NCBI GenBank assembly: GCA_040954595.2
Contig: CM082576.2
Coordinates: 5,084,001 to 5,148,000 of the forward strand
Reading direction: 5' to 3'
Length of the DNA: 64,000 nucleotides
DNA from: Balanoglossus misakiensis
Taxonomy: Eukaryota > Hemichordata
This document shows positions 39,781-52,728 of this stretch, in pieces. A program made the position numbers and the translations under genes. The notes beneath the pieces are model-generated. The model did not search any database, was not told where the DNA came from, and saw only the letters and a list, made by a program, of their open reading frames with translations. Within the stretch, counting starts at the first letter, position 1. Each line of letters opens with the position of its first letter.

Positions 39781-40500
39781 GTTGTAGCCTTCTGGAATAT
39801 TGTAGAGGTATTTTTGATAAAGTCAAAGATGAAAGATAGTCATGACTTTGCATTGCATTTAATTTAAGAAATTTATGCAAAACAATGCCCGATATTTCAG
39901 ATATTAGTTTCCGTTTTGGCATTATACTTCAGCGGTCAAAGGTCAGTTGCTTGACTACAGAATGATAATTTAATTCACAGTTGTTGTTTTTCTGCTTACC
40001 ACAACCAGATCATGAATTCCTCCCTGAAATGCAGTGGAAAAGATGTCTGAAATAAAATGATTATGAGGTACTTGTTGGGTGGGAATGTTAGATTGTACTC
40101 TGGAATAGTGTATAGGGGTAGGTATCTTTGAAAAATTTAAAGATGGAGGATAGTCATGCCTTTGCATTTAATGTGAGAAAAGGCTTTATTGGTAATTCAC
40201 TATAGTTTTCCCGAAAAAAAAAAATGAATTCACTGTAATTGAAATTAGTTAATAATTGGTGTGAGATATTGACATATTTTTGCTGCTAGTTTCAGTCATG
40301 GCATTATTTTCAGAGGTCAAAGGTCAGTTGCTGATCTTCAGTAGATCACAGTTTTAAGTTCACAGAGTTTCTTTTTCTGCTCGCAACCAAATCATTAATT
40401 TCTTTCCGAAATGCAGTGGAAAAATATCTGAAATAAAATGATTATTAGGTACTGCAGTTTGGGAATTTAAAATTGTACATGTGCAAATTCTACTTTTGAA
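39781..40500. repeat. Imperfect tandem duplication, period about 308 bp
   Basis: Two diverged copies lie side by side: TCTGGAATA at 39791 recurs at 40099, GGTCAAAGGTCAGTTGCT near 39934 recurs near 40314, and CTGAAATAAAATGATTAT near 40047 recurs near 40429. Small indels shift the spacing within the unit. After the second copy the start of a third is recognisable (to about 40500). The repeat is non-coding and of unknown origin. Confidence 0.75.
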
Positions 40501-41519
40501 GTATAACGGTGTAACCATGATATTTTTTTTTGTATTCAGTCACAGTTCTTCACAGACTGTGAGTCAATCATGATGATGATGATGATGTAAATTTGCCTTT
40601 CTGTCTATTTTGGAAAATGTTGTGAACTTTACTAGTCTAGAATTGAGCCTCAGCGCTCAGGTAAAGCCTTTCTTCTGATCCACAGCACAAATTGGATTTT
40701 CAAACCAGATTATAAAACCAACCCATGGGAAAATGTGTTACGCAGTGGGGTCCCATTGAAGTCTACCCCAGATTTCAACTTCAACTCCAGATGTTTGCAT
40801 GTACATTTTGTAGTCAAGGCACTGCTGCTGTTTACAACACTGCCCACCTTGACTATAATCTTGTCCAAGTTGAAGATTGCTGTATGTGATTGAATTGAAA
40901 GGGGGCACTTTGCTGTATTTCTCTATGGTCGAGTGCTCCTTTCATTCTACTTTGAAAATCTTATGTGCACTGCTAAATGCCAGAGAGACTTTCCATGAAT
41001 GCCAGGCTCGATTCCTGACTAGAACCTTACTGGTTTGGCCACAGCTACATTTGCAATTTGTGGCCCATTCCACGATTAGCTACTTGTGTGAAAAAACTTT
41101 GAATTTTGGGAATGTTCTATTTATACTGAAGTAAGTCTCTGGGGATGCATTTATCATCTGAAAAACACATGTGTCCCACTGTCATTGATGCATACCAATT
41201 CGGTGATCAAAACGCTGACTGTGTGTAAATTGTTTCAAAATATATATCTGACAAGCAACTTGTAATAAAAAAAATAATTCCCAAAGTGGAAGTGGTGTTT
41301 TTTGGGCCAAGAGCATCTAGTCGCTCTAAGCAGGTGATTGATAATGGTGCATCTCTGCAATCTGTATGTTAGGCAATCAATAATGTATGCAATTCTAAGA
41401 AAAATTGTGGAGTTTCGAATTGTGCTTTGTAGTATGGAATCTCCAGCGTTCCTCCCACCCCAGACCCCACCATCCCCTTCTCTGCAATATTAGTTTGATA
41501 CATCACGAGATGCGTGCTA

Positions 41520-41533
41520 GCGCCCTCTGTGTC
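41520..41533 (-). promoter_or_regulatory. CTCF-like motif, minus orientation
   Basis: The reverse complement reads GACACAGAGGGCGC, sharing the AGAGGGCGC core of the site at 21311 but matching the CCAC half poorly. It lies between the F-box gene and the convergent minus-strand gene. Confidence 0.25.
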
Positions 41534-41845
41534 ACGAAACAATATTCTTTCTACTCGGTTTCATAGCCCACAGAAAAAGTACACATACTATATACGTTGA
41601 TAGTATATTTTATTGCATAAAAATTACAAAAATACGGTGATTCTCACACGATAGACATGTATAATAATTTCAGCAACAGACATCGTTTGTGGGGAGATTG
41701 ATTTTGTTGGTCGAAATCCTTTGCATGGCACGAAATTATTATGCATGAGCAAATTTCCAATGAATACTTCATAAAAGTTACAGGTACTCTAGCACCTTGA
41801 ACCATAAGCGTATTACATGTACTAAGAAATCGAGAAACCAAGGGA

Positions 41846-41868
41846 CCCCCCCCCCCAAAAAAAAAAAA
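41846..41868. repeat. C11-A12 homopolymer junction
   Basis: Eleven C are followed directly by twelve A, with the same architecture as 16111-16131 in the FEZ intron. Confidence 0.85.
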
Positions 41869-42510
41869 TATCTCGACGTGTGCAATACAGCAAGAAGGAG
41901 CTCCAACTTAGTTGCTAATTTGTAAAACCGTGTCAATGCACCCAAATCAATAAATATGCAAATATACGCAGTTCATGGACGGACTTGCGCAGTGAGTTCA
42001 AAAATTTAACTGCAAAATACATAATACTGGTGAAACAGACTGAAAACTTCTCAAATTTGTTGGACGGCACAATATGTAGATTAGCTTCTACTGCAGCATG
42101 AACAAACTGCATTGCGATTAAAAACCACTCCTTAATACTGTCCAAAATCCATGGCAACCAAAAATCCATATGCACATCTATGCATGTAAATTTTTAAAAG
42201 AAAGTGATCCTGTTTCAGTGAATAAATTGTTAACACAATAACAGGTTAAAAGTTCCTGTATCACGTCTACATGCGAACATTGACGCTACCAAACTTGCCT
42301 ATATTTTGGCAGATCCGAGAAAAGACAGAATATATACATGTACATGTTATAGGCTAGACTGGGTCATCCGACTTTGTACACAGAGATTGATTGATGTTGA
42401 CCGAATTCACTGGCAGTTGATCCAAACTATCGCAAACTTACATTTAAAGTCACATTATATCCGTGAGATGTCATAAAATTGTAGACAAGTGCCTGGTTTA
42501 GTTGGCGATG

Positions 42511-42732
42511 TTATGACGTCAGCGTGCTCAGTTGCGAGGTGCGTTTCCAAGTCCGAGGAATGTACGATACGACCCGAATGTGTATTTGGACGATCCTGTG
42601 GGTTGAAATAAATTGGCAGTATATTAAAGAACGTGTGAGGGTTGACAAGTTCGGGATCAGAGCATTGTCAGCCATAGCTGTTGTACTAGAGCTCTGTTGG
42701 TACCATTTTGATGGGTTTTGCCCCATTCTTAG
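42511..42732 (-). CDS. Possible last exon of the uncharacterised 48.5-kb minus-strand gene
   Basis: After the acceptor AAAACCAG, an open frame begins LRMGQNPSKWYQQSSSTTAM and runs to a stop at 42511. Its phase (0) matches the end of the candidate exon at 42926-43023. Composition (Gln, Ser, Trp, Tyr) looks like protein at first but degrades further on, and the polypyrimidine tract is weak. Treat it as a candidate only. Confidence 0.25.
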   Translation of the reverse strand, partial: LRMGQNPSKWYQQSSSTTAMADNALIPNLSTLTRSLIYCQFISTHRIVQIHIRVVSYIPRTWKRTSQLSTLTS

Positions 42733-42774
42733 CTGGTTTTGATAACGACGGCTTATTGACGCCATTGCATATCA

Positions 42775-42896
42775 TTGTATTGTATTGTATTGTGTTGTAT
42801 TGTATTGTATTGTATTGTATTGTATTGTAGTGTAGTGTATTGTATTGTATTGTATTGTATCGTATTGTATTGTATTGTATTGTATTGTATTTGTAT
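42775..42896. repeat. (TATTG)n pentanucleotide microsatellite
   Basis: About 24 units of TATTG, with a few TGTTG, TAGTG and TATCG variants. Its period and lack of stops produce spurious open frames on both strands. It lies between two candidate exons of the minus-strand gene. Confidence 0.95.
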
Positions 42897-42925
42897 ACTT
42901 GTACTTTTACATTGCATCTACTCAC

Positions 42926-45900
42926 GCGTGAGTGGTTTTTGTTCCTCAAGCCAAAATTTGAACCCTTGTTTGGCGTGGAAATTGTAGTAGTTACTTCGCC
43001 AGTTGACAGACTTGGCCCTCGAGCTGTAAACATCATCCAAGTTCTTGTTGCTCGCCGCTGAAATTCGAAGGAATGATGATGTCATCTCAGGAATTTACTG
43101 AGAAGTCTCACCGGAGAGTACACTTTCCATCATTAATTTGAGTACGTCTGTTTTTGTTGTTGTTTGTTCGTTTGTTTTGTTTCAAAAATGTTTATAATTA
43201 TGCAGCTAGGTATGTCAGATGCTTTTATGTACTATTTTATATTCTAAACATGACATAATTAAGCTTTATGATTCAAATATGATAACAATAAGATTCACAC
43301 AGTGATGTTAGTAAATAAATCACCAACCGCATGCATGAAGTATTAATATTATATCATTATATTAAACATGCTAAAACACGAAAGCTGCTTCTGCGCAGAT
43401 AAACAAGCAATAATACTAGTATGCAAGCCAGTGAACTATTTGCACAACACGCTGGAAGAAAACACAAAACGTCTTGAGCTACGACATCACCAGACGACAC
43501 AAGACAGCACAGAAATTCAAAAGCGCGCGGCTTGAATAAAGTTCGCGGGCATGTGCTACAAGTGGTGTTGTTAGTCTAACCATAGACAGTAGAACTTCAT
43601 GGTCTAACATGTATGCGTGCTCTGCAACTTTTTTTTCACCACCGGCACGTATACATGTATATAGGCCTATACTAAATGCATGGATCTTGGGATGGAAAAT
43701 GGCCAACGTTGACGTGGGGAGGGAGCAGGGTGAAATTTTGGGTCACACAACCAGAGCAGCATGAAGGGGGGGGGGGGGCTAGCTAGGAGTTCTCAAGGGC
43801 AACTTTTGTCACCTTGCATTGCTTCATCAGTCTCGTCGGTGATCATTGGTGGTAATCTCACGAGATCTCGTTTCACAGTTGGCTCTGTAAAATCATACAA
43901 ACAGACAAACAAAACGAACATTGAAACAGAAAAGACACATAACCGGTATCTTGGATGAGACATGTACCTGTACCAGGGTAAACTCCTCTTCGTCCTTCGC
44001 CGACTTATAAAATAGAATAGGATAAAAATGTCCCAAAACGTACACTAGAAAGTTTAATTCCTGGGGCCCTCACAGTTTTCCCTAAATATATGTCGAGTAA
44101 GAGGGACAGCAAGAAAGGCGAACCAATCGTTGACATATTTATTTCTTATCGAAACTGACTTTGTGCCCATAGTTTCATACCTACCTATAGGCCCAGAATG
44201 AGCAATTATTCGCGCCAGCAGTTAATTCGCGTCAATGTTACTGTTGCACAGCGCCACCACGACACGCAGCAAGAATGTCTAGCAACGCACACAACACAGA
44301 TCGCGATATCGATCGGCTGATACAAGACAATACATGCTTTGTTAACCACGGCATTATCTAATGTGACCATGCACCTATACTGTATGGAATATCGATTAGA
44401 CGGACAAACACGCTCAATGTATTACAGAGGTCATGCATGCGGATAACAACTGTACACGGAGTTGTTGTTATCTGACCATTTGAATGAACGTACGAGTGAT
44501 AAAGTTTAAGTATAATATTTAGAACACGACATGCAGATTTTAGACAGTGCTTGTAACTTTGGGTATTTTTTTCTGCGAGTATTTTTGTTTGTTGCGATGT
44601 TGTTATGACCAGAAAATTGCCTGGGATGAATGTCGGGCGAACATGTGAACGTGTGTATTGTATGTGGGCCTTCAAATATAATTTGAAAATCATAAACACC
44701 TTTTACAAAATGGCGTTTGTTCCATGGAGGTAAAACCTGGTGATTTTAGCGAGGAGAATATACTGTCATGACATGAACATTGTGACAAAACATCAAAAGT
44801 TACAGCTACTGTCGGATCCCCTTTTTAATATTTCACCGCATATGAAGTAATTTAAAGTCACACATTTTAAGTTTGCATTTTAACATGGTTTTTGGCAAGA
44901 TTGTACATTTACTTACTGTAGGCCGACCACTGACGTGGTTCCATCTTCGGTTCTGTTTCCCAGGGCAGATGACAATCGAGCGAGCGCGTTTTCAAACTCT
45001 GAGCTTTCATTCTCGGTTCCAGCTGTCTTGGGGTGGTGTCTTTGGTCGCACGACCTGCATAGATCGGGGGAAACATCTGAAAGGAAAATCTCGAAGTTAA
45101 AACATATACAAACATTTCTCCAAACTCTATAGACTGTTAGCTCATTTCTAGAACATCAATTTACACATGATTTCTCTGCTCTAAAATGGCATAGAAACTG
45201 ATGTGATTATCAACAGACTTGCGCTGTGCGATGCTGGAATTCGAGAAATAGGGACTCAGTGCTTTCGGATGTTTGATCCATTAAGTGTTTGGTGATTGAT
45301 TATTCTTTGCTAATTATGGATAATGGCATTGAAGTGTCTGTCATACTTATGTGCATTTATTTTGTGTTACAATGTCATCAAGTCCTCAAATCGATCTCTA
45401 TGAAATGAGAGGCCACAAAGGAAACATAAATGACCAGTATCTCTACTTTTTTGACGGTCATGACATTTTACGTTGAAATTGAGGCAATTTACAATAAAAC
45501 AGCTGGTACAAATCACGTTCCCTTACCGGTGTAGCATATTTCATTGGCATGCCATTCACCATCGTTGTCTGGGGTAACCATACTTCGTTGTTAGGGATAC
45601 CATTAGCCACCCAGTTTGGGAGGTTGCCATAGGAAACCCTGTAGAGTAGAATGTCGAAATGATATTGAGCATTATAAATAAAAATGCGCATGGGTCTGCT
45701 GATGGAGATTGTGTATAAGCAATTTGCAGAGAGACAGAAGGGATATGCCTTTAGAAAGACAGAAAGGCCTGAGAGAAAAACAGAGGTACAGTCTGACAGT
45801 CTGTTTCAAAAATATCTGTCTTCATGTACATTGACCCTAAAGAGAAAGATAGATGTCAAGTTGTTTTGGTGTTGAAATTATTCATGAACTCCTAATTTAT

Positions 45901-48556
45901 GCTACTGTTTTTCGTTCATTTTGAGAAATAAAAATCGACGTCTGCCGAGTTTGTGGTTTATTAATTCTCAGCAATGGCAGCAACACACGGACGACTTCGA
46001 ACCAACCATGACGTCACGGTGACAAGCAACCGCGAGTGACACGAGGTGAACCGCGGAACAAGACGTGCTCATCAGCAGTACACGATCGTCTCTTAAAATT
46101 CGATTCGGGTCACAAAGGATGGGTTATGGTCGTACAGTTATTGTCGTCTGCGTTCCTTAGTAACCTAATTACACGAAGGAGGTAACTGTTGAACACGTTG
46201 AAAGACGTTTTCAGTCGTCCAAAAAGTAAACACAGGTGCATTGTAGTACTAGAGATCTTGCAGCTCACATAACAAGCGTTTCAATGAATTGGTTCTTTGG
46301 CAGTTTTGGGTTTTGTGTGATGCATTGAACGGTGCGTGTTGTCTGCTGGAACCCGAAGCGGCTCGGGGTCGACAAGGACGCGGATCCTAGCGATGCGAAG
46401 TACGAGTGTGCCAAGTAAATGTAAATTCATTTTACCATCTTTTTGTTAGGTTTGTAGCTGTATGAGAATTCTAACGTCTAGTGCCATGCATGTTGAGCTG
46501 AAGACAGAATCCTGGAATCCTGGAGATATACAATGCCGCGCCATCAAGTAGAAAAAATGAACCCCATGCCACTTTGCAAAAAAATTACTCCTTCGAGGTA
46601 ATCGTGAACAAACATGTGTCTCAACAATTATGCTATAATTTGCTTCAGTTTATTCTTGAGCAAACATTCGATAAGACCTCGCCATGTCTCCTCCCCCGCT
46701 CAACAAGTGGTTACGCGTACGTAGACATACTTCGTGAGTCAGGGTGGCGTACTGAAAGTTTCTGTTTGGTAGCCAGCTAGATATATTGACTCATTCATAT
46801 AATAGTGCTGTTGTAACAGTGCCCCGATGAAAGAGGGGTGTGTGTGGTAAGCAAACACCGCTGCAGCTAGACTTGGAGACTGTAAACAAATAAGGGAAAA
46901 AAGGTCTGTTCTATTTCGGACTCAGCAAGCCAGTTTACAAATCGGATGAAGGAAGGTTTGAACGATTGACATTTTGGACTGAACTCCAACGAATTGTTCA
47001 CGTCGTCTCTGTTGCTGTACTACAATGCCATCGGCCGGCCGCCCGGCAGGCAAAAAAGGATCACGATTCTTCTTTTGTAACTGCGCATTTCATCACTTTT
47101 TAATAAGAGGTGTAAGTATTAAGATGTAAATGTAGTCAATTTAATATCCCAGGTTAATTAGCGAATGTTCGATATTAAATCAGGAAGGAGGCCGCTGGCA
47201 TTTATGGTGTTAACCACGGGCTGAATCGGTAACAACGTTTTCTGTTCACTTATTAGGACATCTGTAGGCCCTATTACATTATACTGTTGCTATCTAAGTT
47301 GGAATAAAATTCTTTATTATCCCCCAAAACGGTTCAATACGCAACAATCATTGCACATAGCTGACAAGAGACCTTTGCTCACTGTTTCGTATTTTCACTG
47401 GATGTTCGGCCTGTATAGCTGCACTGTTGCCCAAAGTTCAACAATTAACTGGATCGACGTTCTTTCACCCCAACGGAGGCATTTCGGGTGGCCATTGAAA
47501 ATAAATAATTCGCAAATAATGCCACACAGACATTCCTTCGTTGGCTTTTGACACAGACAAGCGATCTTTGCCAAACCAATAGAGGCGCATATATGTAATT
47601 ACCAATAACAACAGTCCAACAAAAAGTCCACGACCGCGCGATCGATCATGTCGATACTGAATAGCACAGCTGCAGGTCTCGTGAAGGCAAGGTAAATTTA
47701 AAAAAAATGCTAAAGCACTATTTCGAAAAGGTTGTCTCGAGACAGAACGTTGTAAGGAAAGTTGAGTCGTATAGAAAACCAGCTGCAGGGTAGCTATTCC
47801 AACTCACGGCGTCCACTTTGTAAAACACGTTCTAGATCCATTTGAATTATTTGTCAGCTTTTATGAACTATCGTGATAAAAAAACTCGTTGAATGAATTT
47901 ATGGTTTATAGTCCGTCTGACGTGGAATCATTATGATGAAAACAAATAACATGCGATAACAAACAAGTCAGGCGCAATAAAAGCCACCTAAATACAAAGG
48001 GCATTTTATGTGATGTGAAAAAAGGGCAACAAACTGCTAATGACAGCTCACACAAAAGTTGAAAGACGACGTGTGCGCAAGATGGCTCACAGGTGAAAAT
48101 CGTGATAAAGCGACGGGTCATCGCGGTTTGAAAATAAAGAACCGCAGGTGTTTTTGTTAGAAATGGGAAATCGGTTGTGGGCGAGAGGGATACTCATTAA
48201 AAGCTTCAATAGAGCCAAACTCATTTTGCTGACATGAATAATAAATGACGCTTGTTAACTTAAGTGTCTCTAGACGAAGTGAACGATTGAGTCGTGTTTA
48301 TGGGTACACTCATGTTAAAAATGTCTATTTCTGGTTAGTCACGAAGACGTTTCGCGTCACACCGGACTAAAATGTAGGCGGAGAAACGAGAGACTTCAAA
48401 TGCAGGCCGTACAGCTAGACTTGACACAGTAAACAACGTCGTCGCTTTCTGTCCACAACATTATAGAAATATCTATACACTCTTCTCGTGCGAAATTTGC
48501 TACTGTCGACATATACAGGTCCCTTACCTTTCGTCTAACACTCCCTGTGCAGCCAT
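42926..48556 (-). CDS. Uncharacterised multi-exon gene, minus strand
   Basis: I do not recognise the family. Exons: 48556-48528 (MAAQGVLDER start, donor AAAG|GTAAGG), 45638-45527, 45076-44917, 43884-43813 and, less surely, 43023-42926. Each has GT-AG borders and the phases match at every junction (2/1, 0/0, 1/2, 1/2). The protein reads on as VSYGNLPNWVANGIPNNEVW, MVNGMPMKYATP, MFPPIYAGRATKDTTPRQLE, LDCHLPWETEPKMEPRQWSA and VKRDLVRLPPMITDETDEAM. Charged Pro/Trp/Tyr motifs without membrane or signal segments recall the short linear motifs of ciliary microtubule inner proteins; this is inference. Intron 1 is about 2.9 kb (45639-48527) and holds CpG-rich sequence but no other gene. The 3' end is unresolved; see 42511-42732. 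The first four exons are the firm part. Confidence 0.6.
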
Positions 48557-48981
48557 TATTCTGTCTTTGGAGTTTCCAAAATTTCAGGATCCTGCTGCAG
48601 GTGGCCGCTTAACAGTGCAGTGAACAGCCCTCGACAATATCTGCGCTGAATCCCCAAGTGACGTGCGGACGGTCTCACTTAACACGTAAAGCGTTCACCG
48701 TTACCTTGGTTTCAACGCCGAGACAGGTGTATTGTTTGGCCTGGACTGCCTACTCGAGACAGGATTATACCATTCTGCCGAGGGGGTAACGGGACCATGA
48801 AGATGGGACACGTGTACGCGGATATTAATACAAATCATGTATGATTGATTGATTTCGTGGCCCAAGAATCAAGACACCAGGTACGAGCCGGGATACGGGC
48901 GCGAAGTGCTACCGTAAATTAAGCCACTAAAACTGACGGAATATACACTACTAGTATATACCATGAGTTGTTGAATTAAGT

Positions 48982-48990
48982 ATAGCTCAG
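48982..48990. repeat. LINE target-site duplication, left copy
   Basis: ATAGCTCAG, identical to 49597-49605 on the other side of the LINE insertion. Confidence 0.85.
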
Positions 48991-49596
48991 TTCATGCATT
49001 TGTAACGTCTCATTTAGATTACTGTAATAGTCTTTTGTTTGGTATCCCGAAGGGACATCTAGCTCGACTTCAGTCTCTACAGAATGCTGCGGCGAGGCTA
49101 GTTACTCGTACGCGCAAGTCCGATCATATCACACCCATACTCAAAGATTTACACTGGCTACCGGTAGAGGCCCGCATCAGTTTTAAAATTCTCTTGCTCA
49201 CATTCAAATGTATCAGTGGTAAGGCACCCGCCTATTTGACTGATCTTTTACATTTATATGTACCAGCTCGAGAACTGCGCTCTAGTGTTCAATTCTTTTT
49301 AACTCATCCTCATGGTAAATTTAACAAAACCTACGGACAGAGAGCTTTTTCAGTTTGTGCGCCCATTTTATGGAACAATTTACCCCTTGATATCAAAACC
49401 GCCAGAAGTGTCAATATTTTTAAGCGTAATTTGAAAACATACCTTTTTACTCGGTTTTATGTGTAACGTGTTCGATTGTGTCCTTTTAACTATTTTTACC
49501 AGCCTTGTATTTTTTAATCTACTCTTTTAGCTATGTACAATGCGCTGAGACGTATGTGTAGCGCATTTTAAACAATTCTTAATAATAATAATAATA
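48991..49596 (+). mobile_element. 5'-truncated non-LTR retrotransposon (CR1/L2-like), ORF2 C-terminus
   Basis: The frame is open from the left end to TAA at 49464-49466 and encodes the last 158 residues of a reverse-transcriptase ORF. Recognisable blocks are FVTSHLDYCNSLLFGIPK, LQSLQNAAARLVT, ILKDLHWLPVEARISFKILL, GKAPAYLTDLL and SVCAPILWNNLPLDIK. This tail is typical of CR1/L2-group LINEs in marine invertebrates. The 3' end has the usual GCGCATTTTAA sequence and an (AAT)n tail from 49581. The insertion is flanked by a perfect 9-bp duplication, ATAGCTCAG, at 48982-48990 and 49597-49605. There is no frameshift or stop, so it is recent. The catalytic reverse-transcriptase and endonuclease parts are absent, so it cannot move on its own. 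Confidence 0.92.
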
Positions 49597-49605
49597 ATAA
49601 TAGCT
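49597..49605. repeat. LINE target-site duplication, right copy
   Basis: ATAGCTCAG directly follows the (AAT)n tail. The first A or AT could also belong to the tail, so the duplication is 7-9 bp. Confidence 0.85.
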
Positions 49606-49811
49606 CAGAACAGAACATTTATTAAAACTGAGATATTAACCAGGCTGCAGTAGAGAGCACTTGAGGTTATCAGTGTGAAGTTTGGAGGGGGAAAAATTAC
49701 TTCATGCAATATGTTTCTTTTTGTGTGATTTTTATGCTCAGCTATTATATTTACAATGTACATGCATGTATCTGGATTCTTTGAAACGAATCACTGTGCA
49801 ATGCGTTATGC

Positions 49812-49825
49812 AACACAGAGGGCGC
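49812..49825 (+). promoter_or_regulatory. CTCF-like motif
   Basis: The sequence contains ACACAGAGGGCGC, the same extended core as the inverted copy at 41520. The two sites flank the uncharacterised minus-strand gene in opposite orientations. The match to the vertebrate consensus is partial. Confidence 0.25.
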
Positions 49826-49928
49826 TCTACACTTCTGACTGATGGGTCATTGTGCTTTGCTGGTTCGGTTCATTTTATGAGACTGAAAAAGACATGACCA
49901 CGTTCTTAGGAAAGAAAACATGAAGAGT

Positions 49929-49934
49929 TTTATT
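49929..49934 (-). terminator. Poly(A) signal of PSMA6
   Basis: TTTATT on the plus strand is AATAAA on the minus strand, about 330 bases after the PSMA6 stop. Confidence 0.6.
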
Positions 49935-50261
49935 CACTGACAACATGTACAAACTACATGTGTTTAGCATCATCACATTTGGTGCAATGATCTTGAAATT
50001 ACACAAACCTATAACATCACTCAGTACGAGACATTTTAAATCTCAAGTCACAATGCTACTACCTGTAGTCTTTGTGTAAGAAGTTGACGCGGAAAAGAAG
50101 AGTGTATTAACTGTACTGCTTAATCAGCAGGTTTGACAGAAAAAATTACGACAGATGATAGTAAATTGGCTTATTTACGAAACCAATAATGCTACCCAAA
50201 AACAACAACATTTTTTTCAGTCCACAAATAATCTAGGTGATTCTAGGTAGACACTGGAATT

Positions 50262-52728
<2,467 letters not shown>

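Larger units (their letters stand above)
38343..42510. other. Intergenic, non-coding region
   Basis: It begins with the 3' UTR of the F-box gene; the poly(A) site was not determined, though AATAAA motifs occur near 40048 and 40432 within the tandem duplication. No exon was supported. It contains a 308-bp-period duplication, a C11-A12 tract and a CTCF-like motif near 41520. Confidence 0.55.

Noticed and set aside
42686-43061. Open frames encoding Tyr-Asn-Thr-Ile or Cys-Ile-Val-Leu repeats
   Set aside because: They are generated by the (TATTG)n microsatellite, whose period leaves frames open on both strands.
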